64,000 nucleotides of DNA from assembly GCA_049487715.1 (NCBI GenBank), contig CP150558.1:620001-684000 (forward strand). Reading direction: 5' to 3'. The position numbers and the translations under genes are program-made. This document shows positions 1-14,893 of the stretch, one piece after another. Origin of the DNA: Pycnococcus provasolii (taxonomy: Eukaryota; Chlorophyta; Pseudoscourfieldiophyceae; Pseudoscourfieldiales). Numbering within the stretch: position 1 is the stretch's first letter; each line of letters opens with the position of its first letter. Under the pieces are notes generated by a model. The model worked only from the letters and a program-made list of their open reading frames with translations, did no database searches and was not told the DNA's origin.

Positions 1-63
1 TGTTCTCGGCTTCGTCAAGACCCTCCTCCCAAGAAGTTCGTCGTCCCTGAGGCCCCCGCCTAA
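1..63 (+). CDS. 3' end of an upstream gene, partial
   Basis: Frame 1 is open from the first base of the window and ends at TAA (61-63). The 20 visible residues end in PPPKKFVVPEAPA, a natural-looking lysine/proline/valine-rich tail. The stop is followed directly by AT-richer, GT-repeat-like DNA, as expected of a 3' UTR. There is too little to name a family. The short length means the open frame could also be chance. Confidence 0.4.
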   Translation, partial: CSRLRQDPPPKKFVVPEAPA

Positions 64-229
64 GCTCTCGTCCCTGAACCTCAACGTATACTCGGCCATT
101 GCGACGCCTCTCTGTGTGAGTAGGTCGTCTTGCACGCTCTTGGTGAGTGTTGTGTTGTGTGTGTCAGCAGTTCCCACTGTATAGTGTGTGTGTTGACTCA
201 TCAACATTGGCCTTCACGGGAATGTTTCC

Positions 230-3200
230 ATGAGGGGGGTCACCCTGGCCCTTTTGGCTTTATTGTTATGCGTGTTGTCGGCGGAAGGTAAGTGGTTCTT
301 GCTTTGGTTTGTGTTTTTGCTTTTTTTGGTTTTTTCATGGTGTGTGTTTGTCTTTTAGGTCGCGAGCCAGCCAGCCAGATGTGTACTCTGGTCCCAGACA
401 ACACAGCTGCAACGATGCGCGCGAGATCTCGCGAGCACGATACACTTAAGGTGGCGCTCTCTCTCTCTGGGAAACCAGACGGGCTAGGCGGTCGCGATCC
501 AGCAAACGCTTGGTTTTTCTTCCTCCGCTACGGGAAGATCCGTAGGCCGATCTCGTCGTTTTGTTCACCACGTGGCGGCGTCTGTCTTTTTGTTGTAACC
601 TCGAGGGAAGGAAGGAAGGAAGGAAGGAAGGGGGGATGGACGGATGGGATCTCAAGCGTTCCTCAACAACGGATTCCGACTAACAAACACACGACAACAA
701 CCAACCAACCAACCAAAAAAAAAACACGCAGCGTCGCACTTCCGCTACTCGACCATTCTTGGACGCCTATCGGCCCTTCGAGTGTGAGGTTTAAGCTGGA
801 CTTTGCGTACCGCCGTGACTACGAGTGGGGTCGCTGGTTCGGCGAGCAGTACACCAATGTCCCAAACGATAACAACTGGCTGGGAGGCAGCAACCAAGGT
901 AACAATGGAGCGTACCAGAAGTTCACGGAAAACAACAACCAGTACAAGGACTACAAGCTGAGGTTTCCCGTCGGTGCGCAGACAAACAACATCAAGCTCA
1001 GCGATCGCGGAGGCGGCATCTGTTCCCACTGGATGGACACGGGAAAGATCAAGGAGACGCCTGTTTGCACCACCGGCCAGACGGTGACAGCCTGTAAGGG
1101 CCGCGAAGTCTCGCTCAAGGCGGATGCTGCCGGCGACCTGGTCATCGACACGACGTTGTCGAAGTACACGCCTGACAACTGCTGCCGCGACGCAAGCGTT
1201 GCCGTTACTGACTCCGACTTCTACTGCTCTCCGTACAACGAGACGCACGGATTTTTCCTCGGCGACGGCGCGACGTCGACGATTGACGTCCAAATCGCGT
1301 ATGTGACGCAGGAGATGACCGACCTCGGTAACCATCTGTACGGTACCGCTACGGTGCAGCACACGTATGCAACGCCTCAGAAGGCGGACGGCACGCCGTG
1401 GGTCGCGTTCTTCCAGGGTGGCAACCGCCTCACGTACCTGAACCACAACAAGCGCGGACGCTTCCGTATTGAGACGTCCGTGGACATCCAGTGGGATTCC
1501 GCAAATAACGTGCCGCTGAACCGAAGCCCGAAGGCGACGACGATGCCCGTGGTTCCCGTGCCTTACACGAGCCGTGGCTCCAAGTTCGCCAAATTCCAGA
1601 TTGCCGTCATCGACCCTGACACCCGTCAGAGTGGCACGGGATTGCCCCAGAACGAGGAGGTGCGCTTCGAGCTTGCCGATCTCCAGGGATACGGTGGCAT
1701 GCTCGCTAGCTGCATGTCCGACGGAGAGAGGTCGTGCATCAATTCTCAGTCGTTCCCGGGATTCACGTACACGAAGGAGGACTACACCAATCGCCGCCAG
1801 GCTATCATCAACAAACACTGTGGTGGCACGTGCGGCGGATGCCCGAAGAAGTGCATGGATATGTTCAAGTCTTTATCTGGCGGACGCGATGGTGACGATA
1901 GCGAATACGACAGGTGCTTCGACTGCGAGAAGTACCCCGAGTGGAAGGACGAAACGCACCTCGCGCACCCGCCGAAGGACCTGTTCATCGATCCCAAGCG
2001 CGGAGAGGTTGTGTGGGAGACCGGCACTGCGGAGTTCGAGGTGGACGGCTCAGCCTACGTTGAGAAGGAGTCGCTCGGAGAGATGTTCCTGACGGGAGCC
2101 AGCCCTACCTACTACAGTGCTAACGTTTACTGTGATGGCGTCAGCACCAAGCCATGGACGGCCGCGGAATCCCTCGAAGGCAAGAACATGAATGGCTGCA
2201 TCACGAAGGATGTGTCGAAGGAGTCGAAGCTGAGCGGATTCTACAATCTTGCGCTGAAAATTTACAGCCCCAAGAAACCGGGCCTCGCTCTTGGAACATA
2301 TGCAAACGAGATTTTCGTTCCGCTCGATTTCCTCATGTACCTGTATGCGCCGATGCACTACTGCGGACTCACGTGCCAGAACAATCAGCGAGGACCGAGC
2401 ACGTTCACAAGCATTGACGGTTACTACGGCTACGATAGCATTACTCCCGCGGAAACGCTGTCGGTGACGGGCATTTCGAAGCCAAGCGGCCTGGGAACTG
2501 GTAAGTGCACCATCTGCGGTGGTGGTGAGCGCGCTGACAACGGTACGGACAACCGAAAGGATGCGTCGTACTGCAAGCCTAAGAACGACGACACGGTGAG
2601 CGCATGCCCGTCGGTTTCTACGCCCGCATTCTCAGCCTCCAACCCTCGCGACGTGGGGTACATCTCGAAGGGTCTGTGCCCCGGCGTGAAAATCTCTGGC
2701 GCAGGTATGGAGATTAGCACCTACTTGCTCAACAAGGAATCGCCGCGCACTGGTCAGTACTGGTACGGCACGGTCGAAGGCTACGGCCAGTACTTCGGTG
2801 GCTGCGATAAAACCCCAACCCCAGGAACGAACGAGGTTGGCAGTGTGAGGCCCACGGCTGGCGCTTGCTACCTGAACAATGCGCCGTATTTCATCGTTGG
2901 CAACAACCCGAATGACCAGTCGGACAACCTCACGCCCAGGCCGCATCCATTCGAGAGCTGGGACTACGCACCCACCGCGCGCGTCGCGAGGAAGAAGGGA
3001 TCCACGATCACGTTCAACCTCGTGGCGACGGACGATGACAGCTGCGTCGAGCTTGGCATCCGATCGAGCGGCATGCTGAGCTTGGAAGGTATGGAAGACC
3101 TGTCGAACCCGGTGTACACTAGCTACAAGGTGAATCGTCAGGGTGCGGAGGTGACGCGCAGCTTCAGGTGGCCCGCGAGGATCACGAGCACCGCAAACGC

Positions 3201-6200
3201 CAATGCGGCGACGATCTGCACGGCCGGTTCTGCGACCCAAAGGGTTGTGGAAGGTACGACGCTCTACCTCTGCGACTCGCTACTCGTTCCTGAGGAGGAC
3301 ATCCGTCCGGAGGATACCCTCATCTGCTTCTACCCCTTCGACAGCTACATTGTTGGAGCATTCCTCTGCGTGCACATCAAGCTTCTCGACGAGCGCCCGT
3401 TGTACTGGCGGGATGAGCGTGATTTCACGGATGCGGCAGAGAGGGCGCAATTCCAGATCATGGGATACGATGGTATGGCGAAGGACGACACGGTGTTCCA
3501 CATTGCCGTCGGCGAGACGTTCGTGTTGCCCCTTCCGTCGCGTTACACCTCGCAGGGAGACCAAATCACAACCTACGTGAGTCAGGGATACCTGCCCGAC
3601 GGTGCGGAGCTCAAGGCCACGCCCAATGGTGGTATTCCTGGCGTCACCAAGAGCGGATTTCCTGCCGTCACCACGAGTGATCCGTCGACAGCATTCATGG
3701 AGTGGACGCCCAAGCGAGGAGACGAGTGCACGTACCGCATGTGCTTCATTTCCGAGGCGGTGCAGGCTGAGGACCGCTTCTCGCAGCTCATCGGAACCGC
3801 GCCGCTCCTCGACGAGCGCTGCTTCATGATTCACGTCGAGGATGCCTACGCGACGTTCAGCAAAGGCTCGCCGTCCGGATCGCTCAAGGCGAGCGACGTT
3901 CTGCCGTTGCTCACGACCGACTGCGGCCTGACCATGGGACTGTGGTTCCAGGCTGAGTCCATGGCGCTCGGCGACATGCCGCTCCTCTCCGCCGGCTACA
4001 GCCTCAACGGAGACGCGACTGAGCAGTTCGTGCACCGTCTTCACTGGCGCATGACGGCGACTGGATTCGGTCAGCTCGTGTACCAGGACGACAACGCGGG
4101 CATTTCCATCGTCACCGACATGGTGCCAGACCAGCACGAGTGGCATTACGCTACGCTCACGATCGACACCGCGGGCAAGGTGACGCTCTACCTCGATGGC
4201 ACGGAGCGCAAGACGACTCTCTCCGCCACGGGCAAGGATGACATGTTCGGATACCACGCGTACGACGTGGAAACCGCACAGATGCAAATGGTCGATGGCA
4301 AGGTGTCCACGGTCGGCACGATCATCGGATCTAAGCCGGGATCTACTCCGCACTTCTACATCGGCTCGACACAGACGCTCGAGTTCTCGGGATCTATGTC
4401 GGAAGTGCGCGTGTACTCTCGCGCGATCACTGCCGCCGAGGTGAAGGCCAAGATGTTCGTCGAGCTGACGGCGGCCGATGAGGTTGCGCTGGTTGGCTAC
4501 TACAACATGCGCGACTTCAAGAACTTTGGAACCAAGAACTACAAGCAGACTCCCGTGCCGTCGCTGTACGCCGGATCTACCCAAACGGAGGGACGTCTCA
4601 CCGTCGCCGATGAGGTGAAGGACCGCTCGGGACGTGGCCACCACGCCAAGCTTTTCGGAACGGGATCGGTTGACATCAACTTTGGCGCGACGCCCGTCAC
4701 GGCCACCTGCCCGCACAAGCTCGACAACAACGTCGTTGGTGTCACGACGCGTTTCCCCTCCTCTAGCTGCGTGACCGTGCACGGCAACAACTTCGCCAAG
4801 TCGCAGTGGCTGACATGCGACTTTGGTGGTGCCAAGGCGACCGCAACATGGATGAGCGAGGACAAGGTGGAGTGCTGCCCGCCGGAGAACATCCCGCAGT
4901 CCATGCCTGCGCTCGAGGTGAGCAACAACAACATCGTCTTCTCCGACCAGCGTCTGCCTGTTCGCTTCATGGACGTGGCCCTGCACAACGACGGCGTTAA
5001 CGACTTCATCGCCGCTGATGGCGTTCTCGACGATCTGAACACGACGCAACTTGGATACTCCATCAATCTTTGGTTCTATCCCGAGGACAACTACCCGTGT
5101 TCGACGCCTGCGACCAACGTAGGAAGGAGGCAGGTGTGCCCGACAACGTCCGGAATTATCTGGTCCTTCAAGTCTAAGGTGGTGAACGCCATTGTGCCGC
5201 CGAGCCCCCCGCCGCCGCCTCCGCCGCCTCCGCCGAGCCCGCCGCCGACGACGGAGCCTGCGACGACCACGCTGCCGCCGAGCCCGCCGCCCCGAGCGAC
5301 GAATGCCGGTCGTCGTGACGGCGAAGGCCGCCGCCTGCTGCAGACCCCGTCTGATCTGCTCACACTGCAGGGTATTGTGCTCGTGATTACGCCGGAGAAC
5401 TACCTGCGATACTTCGAGGTGCACCCGGGTGACGTTGTTCGCGGATTCACGTCGAACACGACGATTTCGCGTCACAACTGGCACCACATCGGATTCTCGG
5501 TGACGCCCCAGGATGCTGACAAGAACCAGAGCGCCACGCTGTACATCGATGGCAAGCCCGACATCACGTTCCAGCCTATGCTGATGCCCGAGGATGTTTA
5601 CCAGGCTAACTTCCACATCCTCGGAACGACGCCGTTCCGCTCGGTGATGCCGCCGCCGCCGCCGCCGCCGACCCCTCCGCCGCCGCCGCCGCCGAGCCCT
5701 CCGCCGCCGACGCCGCCCCCGCCGCCGCCGCCGCTTCCCCCACCTCCTCCTCCGCCGCCGCCGCCGGAGGCTACCCCGATCAACGCCGGCCGTCGCGACG
5801 GAGGCGTGCGCCGGTTGCTGCAGGAGAACATCGAAGAGACGCAGGTGCACGTGTCCACGCGCGGCTACATCGACAACATGTTCTTCTACGCTCGCCACCT
5901 GACCGCGGAGGAGGTTTACCAGACTCTTACTGACAAGCCCATTCGCAAGTGCATCAACCACTGCGGCAACGACCAGATTGACCCGTACGAGTGCCTTATT
6001 GCTCACTACGAGTTCAACGACATGACGGGAATTACCGCGAAGAACACGGCTCCGAACCGATGCAGCATGCTCGGCCGCGAGGTGACGGACGACAACTTCG
6101 GACTTCTCGTGAAGGCGGAGCTGCCGCCGGTGATCGCAGCCCCAACTGGGGCCGCGACGACGACGACGCTGCCTCCGGCGCTGACGCAGGGAGCGCACTA

Positions 6201-9200
6201 CGACGGAGCTCTCGCGACCAAGCTCAAGCCCCTAACCGTCGGCACGACGATCTACAAGATTTTCGACACGGAGTACATCGTGAACGACTTGAACGACTCG
6301 ACGGATTTGACTTGTTCGGAATCGACCCCGTGTCCTCTGACGGGTGAGCACTTCTGGACCTACGTCACGGTCCCGTACTATCCGCCTGACCTCAGCCCCG
6401 CGCCTCGCCGCGAGACGTGCGCTCCCTCCGAGCTTACGATCAGGCGCCTCGATCCCGCCATGAACCTTCCGTTGCTGCACTACAGCGGTCCTGGAATGAC
6501 CCCGAGTGAGGTGGAGACGTACCCGATGAAGTGCAAGGAGTATTTCCCCGAGACGATTGGCGGGCACATCCCCACCGTCGGACACTGGAACTCGACCGTT
6601 GTTGCGTTCGGATTCTCCAAGTCGGAGGCGGTGCAGATTTTCGACAACGACGAGTACGCGGTGGCGACTCGCTTCGTGGACATCGACACGGTGGAGGCGG
6701 AGTTCAAGCCTCACGTGCCGCACGAGGGTGTGCTGAAGGCGAGCAACCTCGAGGGATTCACCTCGGAGGAAATCAAGGCTCCCTGCTACCGTGGCGAAGA
6801 GTCTCCATACGACGACACGCACATTGTCACGAGCCCCGACCCGCTCGTTCGCACGGAGCTGTCGATGCTGTTCGACGGCGTGAACGACTACGTCGTGTCC
6901 AAGGAGGTTTCGAACAAGGTGGCGAGCACTGGCGCGACCGGTGTCACGTTCAGCGCGTGGTTCTACCCCATGAGCAATCGTTCGTGCGAGCGCCAGCCAA
7001 TCATGTGTTTCACGGACCCGTGCTCGGCGCCGCCGACCACGACGACGACGACGCAAGCTGAAACGATCAACGCTGGACGCCGCGACCTTCTCCAGGCAAA
7101 CCAGCAGACGAGCCTGGTGACCTATGTGAAGTCGCAGCTCTGCCTGATCTACATCGAAGGTCACGTGGCGCTCATTAGCGACAAGATTGACATGGAAGGC
7201 GAGGAGCAGAGCTACGGCCACCTCCTGTTCAACGAAACTTCCATGATGCCGGCGGAGACGAACATGTGGCACTTTGCAGAGGTGAGCGTGTACCCGCAGA
7301 TCCCTGACATCCCCTCGGACAAGGAGGGCGCGAGCTGGAAGGTTGAGCTGATGGTTGACGGCACCATGGCTAATGCGCTCGAGATCCGCACTCCCGGATA
7401 TCCCGTCTCAGGCGGCAACTTTTTCGTTGGCGGTGTGCACTGTGATATTGCCCCGGAGGAAACGACGACGACGACGACGACCCGTCCGCCAACGACGACC
7501 ACGACGACGACGACGACGACGACTCAGGCTTCGGCCGGTGTTGGACGCCGTGACCTGCTCGCCGCTACGTCGCTCTTCGGTGGCAATCACGAGTCGTGCT
7601 TCAAAAGGATTGACGCCGGACGCCGTGCTGTTACCAACGCGGCGGGATCGGCCAAGGAGCTCGACTACACAGGACAGTTCTTCTTTGGCCTGATTGACGA
7701 GGTTCGCGTGTTCAACACGCACTTCAACACGAAGACGCCGGCAATGTTCTCCGAGATCACGAGCTCAGAGGGACTGAAGGAGCCCGTCGCGTACCTCAAG
7801 TTCCAGCCGCGCCAGGATGCGCCGGATTTCATTCAGCACAACTACGCGTACCAGCCCACGCACCCCAAGGTGATTGACGAATGGGGCACGGCCACGGATG
7901 CCGTGGCGCTTGAGGCGAACATTCCCTTCACGGAGATGCGCGCCGAGCGGGGAGTGCCCATGCGCTCCTTCCCGAACTACCAGTACACCGCGTCGCCGTG
8001 GACGCCGTCGACGACGTACAAAGCGATGTCCACGGCGGATGGAAGCAAGTACATGGCGCTCGACGGCAAGCACCACGTGACGGTGCAGGGCTTCAACTTC
8101 GCGCCGTCTGTGTTTGCCAAGTGTGCGTACGCAACGATGAATGTGACGAAGGAACACTCCGTTAGCGTGAAGGACTCCCTCAGCTACTCGAGTGCTAGCA
8201 CAACCCTCACGACGGACGAGGACAATGTTGTGCTGGACTTCCTTCCCACCGTGGTGACGTGCGAGGCTCAGCCCAGCGACCTCCCCGGCGCGGTGAGCGT
8301 TCTGCAGGTCAACCCGATGGCTCTTCCGAAGGGGAAGCAGACGCTCGTGTACGAGGAGAGCGCTATCGTGCTCGGCGGCGACGTGCTGAAGAACAAGTAC
8401 AACGTCTGCACCTCCGCAAACGAGGACTCGGACCTGGTGCTGAGCTGCGATGCCGGATACCGCATCGACGCGGTGCACTTTGCCAATTACGGAAAGCCGC
8501 ACAAGTGCATGGCATCCAAGACGTCCAACTGCGACGGCTCGTCGACGGAGATTTCGTGCAACTGCGGCAAGTTCTCCGCGTACAGCATCGACAAGACGTG
8601 CAGCAGTGACGAGGGCAAGGTGCCTTACTTCTCGCAGGACATTGTCGAGAAGGCGTGCCTCGGAAAGGAATCGTGCAGCATCGCGGCGAAGAATGAGGTG
8701 TTCGGCGATCCCTGCCCAGGAACGGGCAAGAAGTGGCTCAGCGTGAGCGTGCGATGCAGCGACCGCTGGATGCAGAAGGACTTTGTCTCCGCGCACGATG
8801 TCAAGGATCTTATCGGCGGCGGCAACGAGTACACCATGGGCGCGTGGGTGTGGCCGGGCACGAAGCTCGGCGCGCAGGCGATCATGTCGTTCGGAACCGT
8901 GAATGACCCCGCGAAGACGGGCAAGATGAATCTTGGCGTGCTGCAGTGGATGGGCGAGGGTACCAAGGGATCGTTCTACTACTACGACGACTGCATCCAG
9001 GACGTTTACATGCTCAAGGATACGCGCTCGAAGCTCGAGGTGAGCGCGGGCATGTGGCACCACGTGTACGTCACCATTTCCGAGAGCAACCTCGGCAAGT
9101 TGTTCCTGAACGGCGTGCAGATGGCGGAGTTTGCCACCGTTTGCCGCCCTGATGTCACGCAGGAGGGAACGTTCATGCTCGGCGTGGATCTCGACGACCA

Positions 9201-12200
9201 CCTGATGCCCAAGGAGTTCTTCGACGGCAAGCTCGACGAAGTTCGCGTGTACAGCCGCGTGCTGTCTGCGGACGAGATTAAGGCGTCTATGGTGGGAACG
9301 CTCGGCAGCTCGGGCGAGAGCCTCGACGAGAAGCTCGTTGCGTACTACCGCTTCAACGAGAACAACAAGGCTGTGGTGAAGGACACGACTGGAAAGACGA
9401 ATCCGACGCTGTCCGCCTCCATGTCGGGCGCGTGGTTGTCTGACAAGCTGACGTACGACGGTGACCTGTTTGTTCACCCGCAATACGAGCACCACGGTGC
9501 GCCGTGGTGGCCATCCGTCATCCTCGGCACGTCTGGAACGTCCGCCGCGGACGAGACGAGCAGCGCGAAGACGTACAAGACGTCCAGCGGACCTCTGATG
9601 GGTAAGAGCGACGTCAAGGTTGAGGGTGTGAACTTCGTCTCCGCAAGTACGTCCGCTACCTTCGGTGGCGCGACGACGGACATGAAGGTGAACTCGAAGA
9701 ACGAGATTGTTCTCGTCAGCGACGCGACGTCGTCCAGCGAGGCTAACGAGATTGTTGCCATGAACGGAGCTCTCGGAGGCTACGGATCTGCCACGTTCTC
9801 TCAGGAGCTCCTGTTTGCCGACCTGCACGCCAACGGCGTGTGCGCATCGTACACGTTCCACAACGGCGTGGCGACCGACATTTCCGGAAAGGGCAAGACG
9901 GGCGTCGTGAAGGGTGCCAAGGCGGCTTCTGGCCGCGACGGCTTGCCGCGCGATGCCCTTGCGTTTGACGGATCGTCCTCGGTCACGGTGCCGACGTGCG
10001 CGTCGACGGAGCACACCGTCGCGGCTTGGATCATGGTCGACTACCCCGAGCGCGCCCTCAAGTCCCCCTGCGAGATGACGGGCGTCTGTGCCGCGGCTAA
10101 CACTAGCTTCACGATGGGAGCCTACAAGCACGTCGTGTACACCGTGGACAGCGACTCCGTCGAGTCTGTGTACGTGAATGGCGTGAAGAGCGATGCGATG
10201 GCGTACGCGCCGTACATGAGCTCGATCATTTCCGGCGAGATTGGAGCGGGCCTTTACGGAACGATTGACGACTTGATTGTGTACACGCGCGTGCTCACCG
10301 ATGACGAGATCATGACGCTGTACACGCACGACAAGTCGCTTGGCATCGAGCTTGGAAAGGGCGCCACGGTGACCATCCCTCGCGTCGTCGGAACGCCGGC
10401 GGGATCCAACGGCCTGGCGATGACCCTCAAGGATCTCACGAAGACGCCCACGTATGGGGCGGCCAACGTGGGCGTGATTGGAAATGAGATGGGCGTGACG
10501 GGAGCCGACTTCTTCCCCTTCACCGCAACTGGCTCGCCAGCCGCGAACTTTGCGGGAGACGACAACTTCGAGATGACGTTCCGCGGATACGTTTATGCGC
10601 CCGTGTCGGGCAAGTACGAGTTCCACGTCATCTCCGACGATGGCATGAAGCTTACGGTCGATGGCGCGACAATCATCGACGGAACGATGTACACGGGCGC
10701 CGTGCGTGACAAGGAGGGCACCATCAACCTCGTCGGAGGAAGCTGGTACACGATCGAGCTCGTGTACACTGACAGCACGGGTGCATCTTACCTGCACCTG
10801 CTGTGGGAGATTCCCGACACGTCCGCCAACGTTGCGATCCCGCACGAGTACCTCCGCGCGGATGCGCAGGAGTTCACGATGTCCGCGTGGGTGAAGCCGT
10901 ACGACGTCATGGGAATGAGCCCGATCGCGTCGCAGAGCGACGCCAGCGGCAACGTGATGCAGTTTGGCATCCTCGACGGTGGCCTCTACCTGTCCGTGTT
11001 CTCGGACAGCACGGAGAGCACGTCGGCCGAGAACCAGTACGTGGAGACATTCCAGGGAGAGATGCGTGCCCGCATCGCGGTTGACGAGTGGACGCACGTC
11101 GCCGTGGTGTACGACAGCGAGAGCATCCAGTTCTTTGTGGATGGATTCCCCGCGCTGCACGTGCTTAATCGCCCGTCCAACGACAAGCCGATGGTAACTC
11201 AGTACATGAGCCACTTTGCCAGCAGCACGGACCCGATCGTGCTTGGCACGGCTGCCGATGCGGCTGGAGCGTCTCAGCACTTCGTTGGCATGATCGCCTC
11301 GTTCGCCTTCTATGCCACGGGTGACTTCACCGAGGCACAGATGCTGGAGATGTCTCGCTGCGAGTCGGCGGCTCTCGACGACGTGCAGGTGAAGCTCACG
11401 TTCGTCGAGGGTGGCTCTTCGACGGTGTTCAACAAGGCGTTCGCGTTCCAGCCGATGTTCGCCGACGCGACTATTGCGATTGGCACGGAGGAGAGCCTGA
11501 ACGAGGTGTGGGCATTCGCGCCGTGCAGCGAGTACGGAACGGACAGCTCTTTCACCACGATCCGCGGAACGGCGCTCAATGAGAGCGTCGCGGGCGAGTG
11601 CTTCGACATCACGATCCAGAGCTTCGACAAGTGCGGGCACATGCGCAAGACGGGCGGAGACGACTACCTCGTCCGCATCGTCGGACCGCTGCACCTGCAC
11701 ACGAACGCCACGGATCTGACCGTCTCGAGTGGCGACATTGCTGATCACGGGGATAGCGTCTACGTCGCCACGGCGACGCTGACGATCCAGGGCTACTACC
11801 GCATCTCCGTGTTCGCGCCCGCCGATGCCAAGGGTGACCGCGACACGCTGCTGGACGGCGCGACGACGTACGTGCACGCCGGACCCACGCACATGCCGAG
11901 CTCGTTCCTGTTCGACGAGCCGGACGCGATCAACTACGACGAGGTGTTCGAGACCGCCGCCGGCGTTCCAGCTGCGATCAAGGTGCAGACTGTCGACGTG
12001 TTTGGCAACCTGCGCACCGCGGGGTGCAGCCACGACTTTGAGATGAAGGCGACGGGACCGAAGGGTTTCGACGGCAAGGTGACGGACAACGCCGACGGCA
12101 CGTACACGATCGACTACCTCAGCGAGGTGGCTGGTCCGTACCAGTACCAGGTTGTCGACAAGGTGGATGGCGAAAAGGTGTGCCACTACGGCGCGTACAC

Positions 12201-14726
12201 GTGCGTAGCCGGAACGAGGAGCGGCAGGGTTGCGTGCACGCTCTCCAAGACGCAGCTCAACGACTGCACGTACTGCCTGACGAGCTTCGAGGGATCGTCG
12301 CTGAACGCGACGAGCGGGCTGTACGCCAGCATCCCGGACACGAACGCGCTCGACCTCGAGAAGTTCGCCGCCACGGCTTGGATCTACAAGACGGAGTCGG
12401 ATGCCAAGATGAACGCGCGCCAGTACATCTTCAGCAAGCAGTCGACGTACAGCGGAAAGGGATACTGGCTTGCGATGTACTCGACGAGCGCGTCGGACGC
12501 GTCGGAGTACAAGATCGAGGCTGGCGTCTACGTCGGAAGCCAGGCGTGGCGCATTCACGAGAAGACGACGAGCATCAAGCTTGACGCGTGGACTCTCGTG
12601 GGCATGAGCTACACTGGAACGGAGCTGACGCTGTTTGCCGAGGTTGACGGCGCGTTTGGCGCCATCTCGACGACGAGCTGGGCGAACCAGGACATGCCGA
12701 GCCGATCGAACACGCAGCCCCTGCGCATTGGCCAGGGATTCCTCGGGCTGATTGACGACGTGCGCATGTACGACAGCGGCGCCGTGAGCGCGGAGAACAT
12801 GTTCGGCGATTCGTTCTGCCCGCTCAAGGACTCCGAGGACAAGCTCGTGGCGCACTACAGGTTCAACGAGGGCAACAACTACGGCGTTCGCGACGCCAAG
12901 GGCAAGGCTCACGGAATCGTCGGACTGGTGAGCTCGCAGGTGGCTGAGAAGTCCGAGATGAAGTTGAACTGCCCTGCGGGCAGCCACATCACCAACATCC
13001 TCTACGCCAACTTTGGAGTTACCGGCGGAACCGCGGGTGCCTACTACGTTGACGGATGCTCGGCGTCGACGTCGATGAAGGAGGTGACGAAGGAGTGCCT
13101 TGGCAAGCAGAGCTGCCGCATGCACGCGGTTGTTCGCAACTTCGGGCAGCCGTGCAAGAACAGCGTGAAGACGCTCGCGGTGACGGCGACGTGCGGAATG
13201 GCGGGTGAGCCGTTCTGGTCGAACATGACGGCGCCGACGCTCGTCGGTGTCGCCGATGCGGCGGTGCAGCCGACGTGTGCGTTTGGATCAGCGTGGAACA
13301 CGACGTATCCCGCGGAGTTCTCTGACATGCTTGCGAACAAGACGTGCGACGGATTCGACTTGTCTGAGGCGACTGTGGGAGAAATTGTCACCTTTGGAAT
13401 TGTCAAGAAGGATGGCTGCGGATACTCGGACTACACGCCTGAGGAGAAGGAGCTCTACAAGGGCACGTTCTCCTACGGCTTCGAGGTGTACGGCACGAGC
13501 CCGAGCGGACCTAGCGAGGGATGCTTTGCCATGGGCATGGACATGATCTCGGTGGATGTGATGTCGAACCACGCTGGTGGATACTGCGGATCTTTCAACG
13601 ACGCGCACGTGTTCACGTACACGCCCACGCACGTCGGCCCCGCCGACTTCAAGCTGATGCTTGGCGACAGCGTGGTGATGGAGCACGTCGTGAATGTCAA
13701 ACCTGCGGCGCCGAGCCTGGCGAACTTCTCGTACGACTGCCCCACGGATGTCGAGGCTGGTGCCGAGGTGCACGTGGGAGTGAGCGTCAAGGATGAGGTT
13801 GGCGAGAACATGGTTACCTGGCTCGGAGCGGACCACGGCATGACGATGAGCGTTGTGAGGCAGGGTGTGCTGGCCGGAGGTGCTCACGTTGGCAGCTCGG
13901 CGACGGCGCATTCCATTGACTCGGGTAAGGTGACGTTCGGCGTGGTATTTGGCGGAACGGGTGTCTTCGACGTGTCCATCTCCATGGCTGACGGAAGCAC
14001 CAGCACGGCTTGTGAGGGCGTGAAGGTGCGATCTGGAAGCTTCCACAAGTTTATGCCCATCGACGACGTGACGCCCAGCGCGCGCTACGAGAGCGTGATG
14101 GCTGCGTACGGCGGTGACGTGTACGTGTGGGGCGGCGCCTCCGCGGACAAGAGTTATTTGAATGACATGGCGAAGATGAAGACGTGGGTGGATGTCAAGA
14201 CGGACAGCTACGGCTACATGACAACGCTGAAGGTTAGCGGGGCGAGCGAGACGAGCGCGGTTATTCCTGTTAACATGAACACCGCGGCGCTGATCGCGAG
14301 CGGAGTTCTGAGGAGCGACTGCGGCGACCTGAAGATGGTGGATCCCGAGACGCACGTTGTGCTGCAGTACTGGATCGATCCGTTGCCAGGATGCAACAGC
14401 GAAACGACGACTGTGTTTGTGGAAGTGCCCAAGGCGCCCATGAGCGTGCAGGTGTTCCACGGAAGTGCCACGGCTGCCGATGGTGCGGTGGCGGACCCCA
14501 AGACGCTGTTCGCGTATTTCGAAGACTTCGAGTACTCCGATTCGCCGTTCAATAATACGTGGAGCATGATGGAAAACGTCAACGAGGTTTGCACGCCGCA
14601 GCAGTTCTTCCCTGGCTCTGAGAAGGCGTTGCGGCGTTGTGTTGGGGTTTTTTTTTTGTGTGTTTTTTTTTTTTTTTTTTTTTTTTTTTTGGGGGGGGGG
14701 GGAGCGCGGGGGGGGGGGGGGTGGGT

Positions 14727-14764
<38 letters not shown>

Positions 14765-14787
14765 CCAGGAGGAGGAGGGGGAGTGTT

Positions 14788-14819
<32 letters not shown>

Positions 14820-14858
14820 CTCTTCCGCGAACAGAGAAGAGAAAGGAGAAGGAGGGGG

Positions 14859-14893
<35 letters not shown>

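Noticed and set aside
7765-13125. 1,786-codon open frame on the minus strand opposite the giant gene
   Set aside because: It is Arg/Val/His-rich with no domain sense and mirrors the GC-biased third positions of the real plus-strand gene. Similar antisense frames at 3280-6198, 13288-16092 and 60667-62550 are rejected for the same reason.
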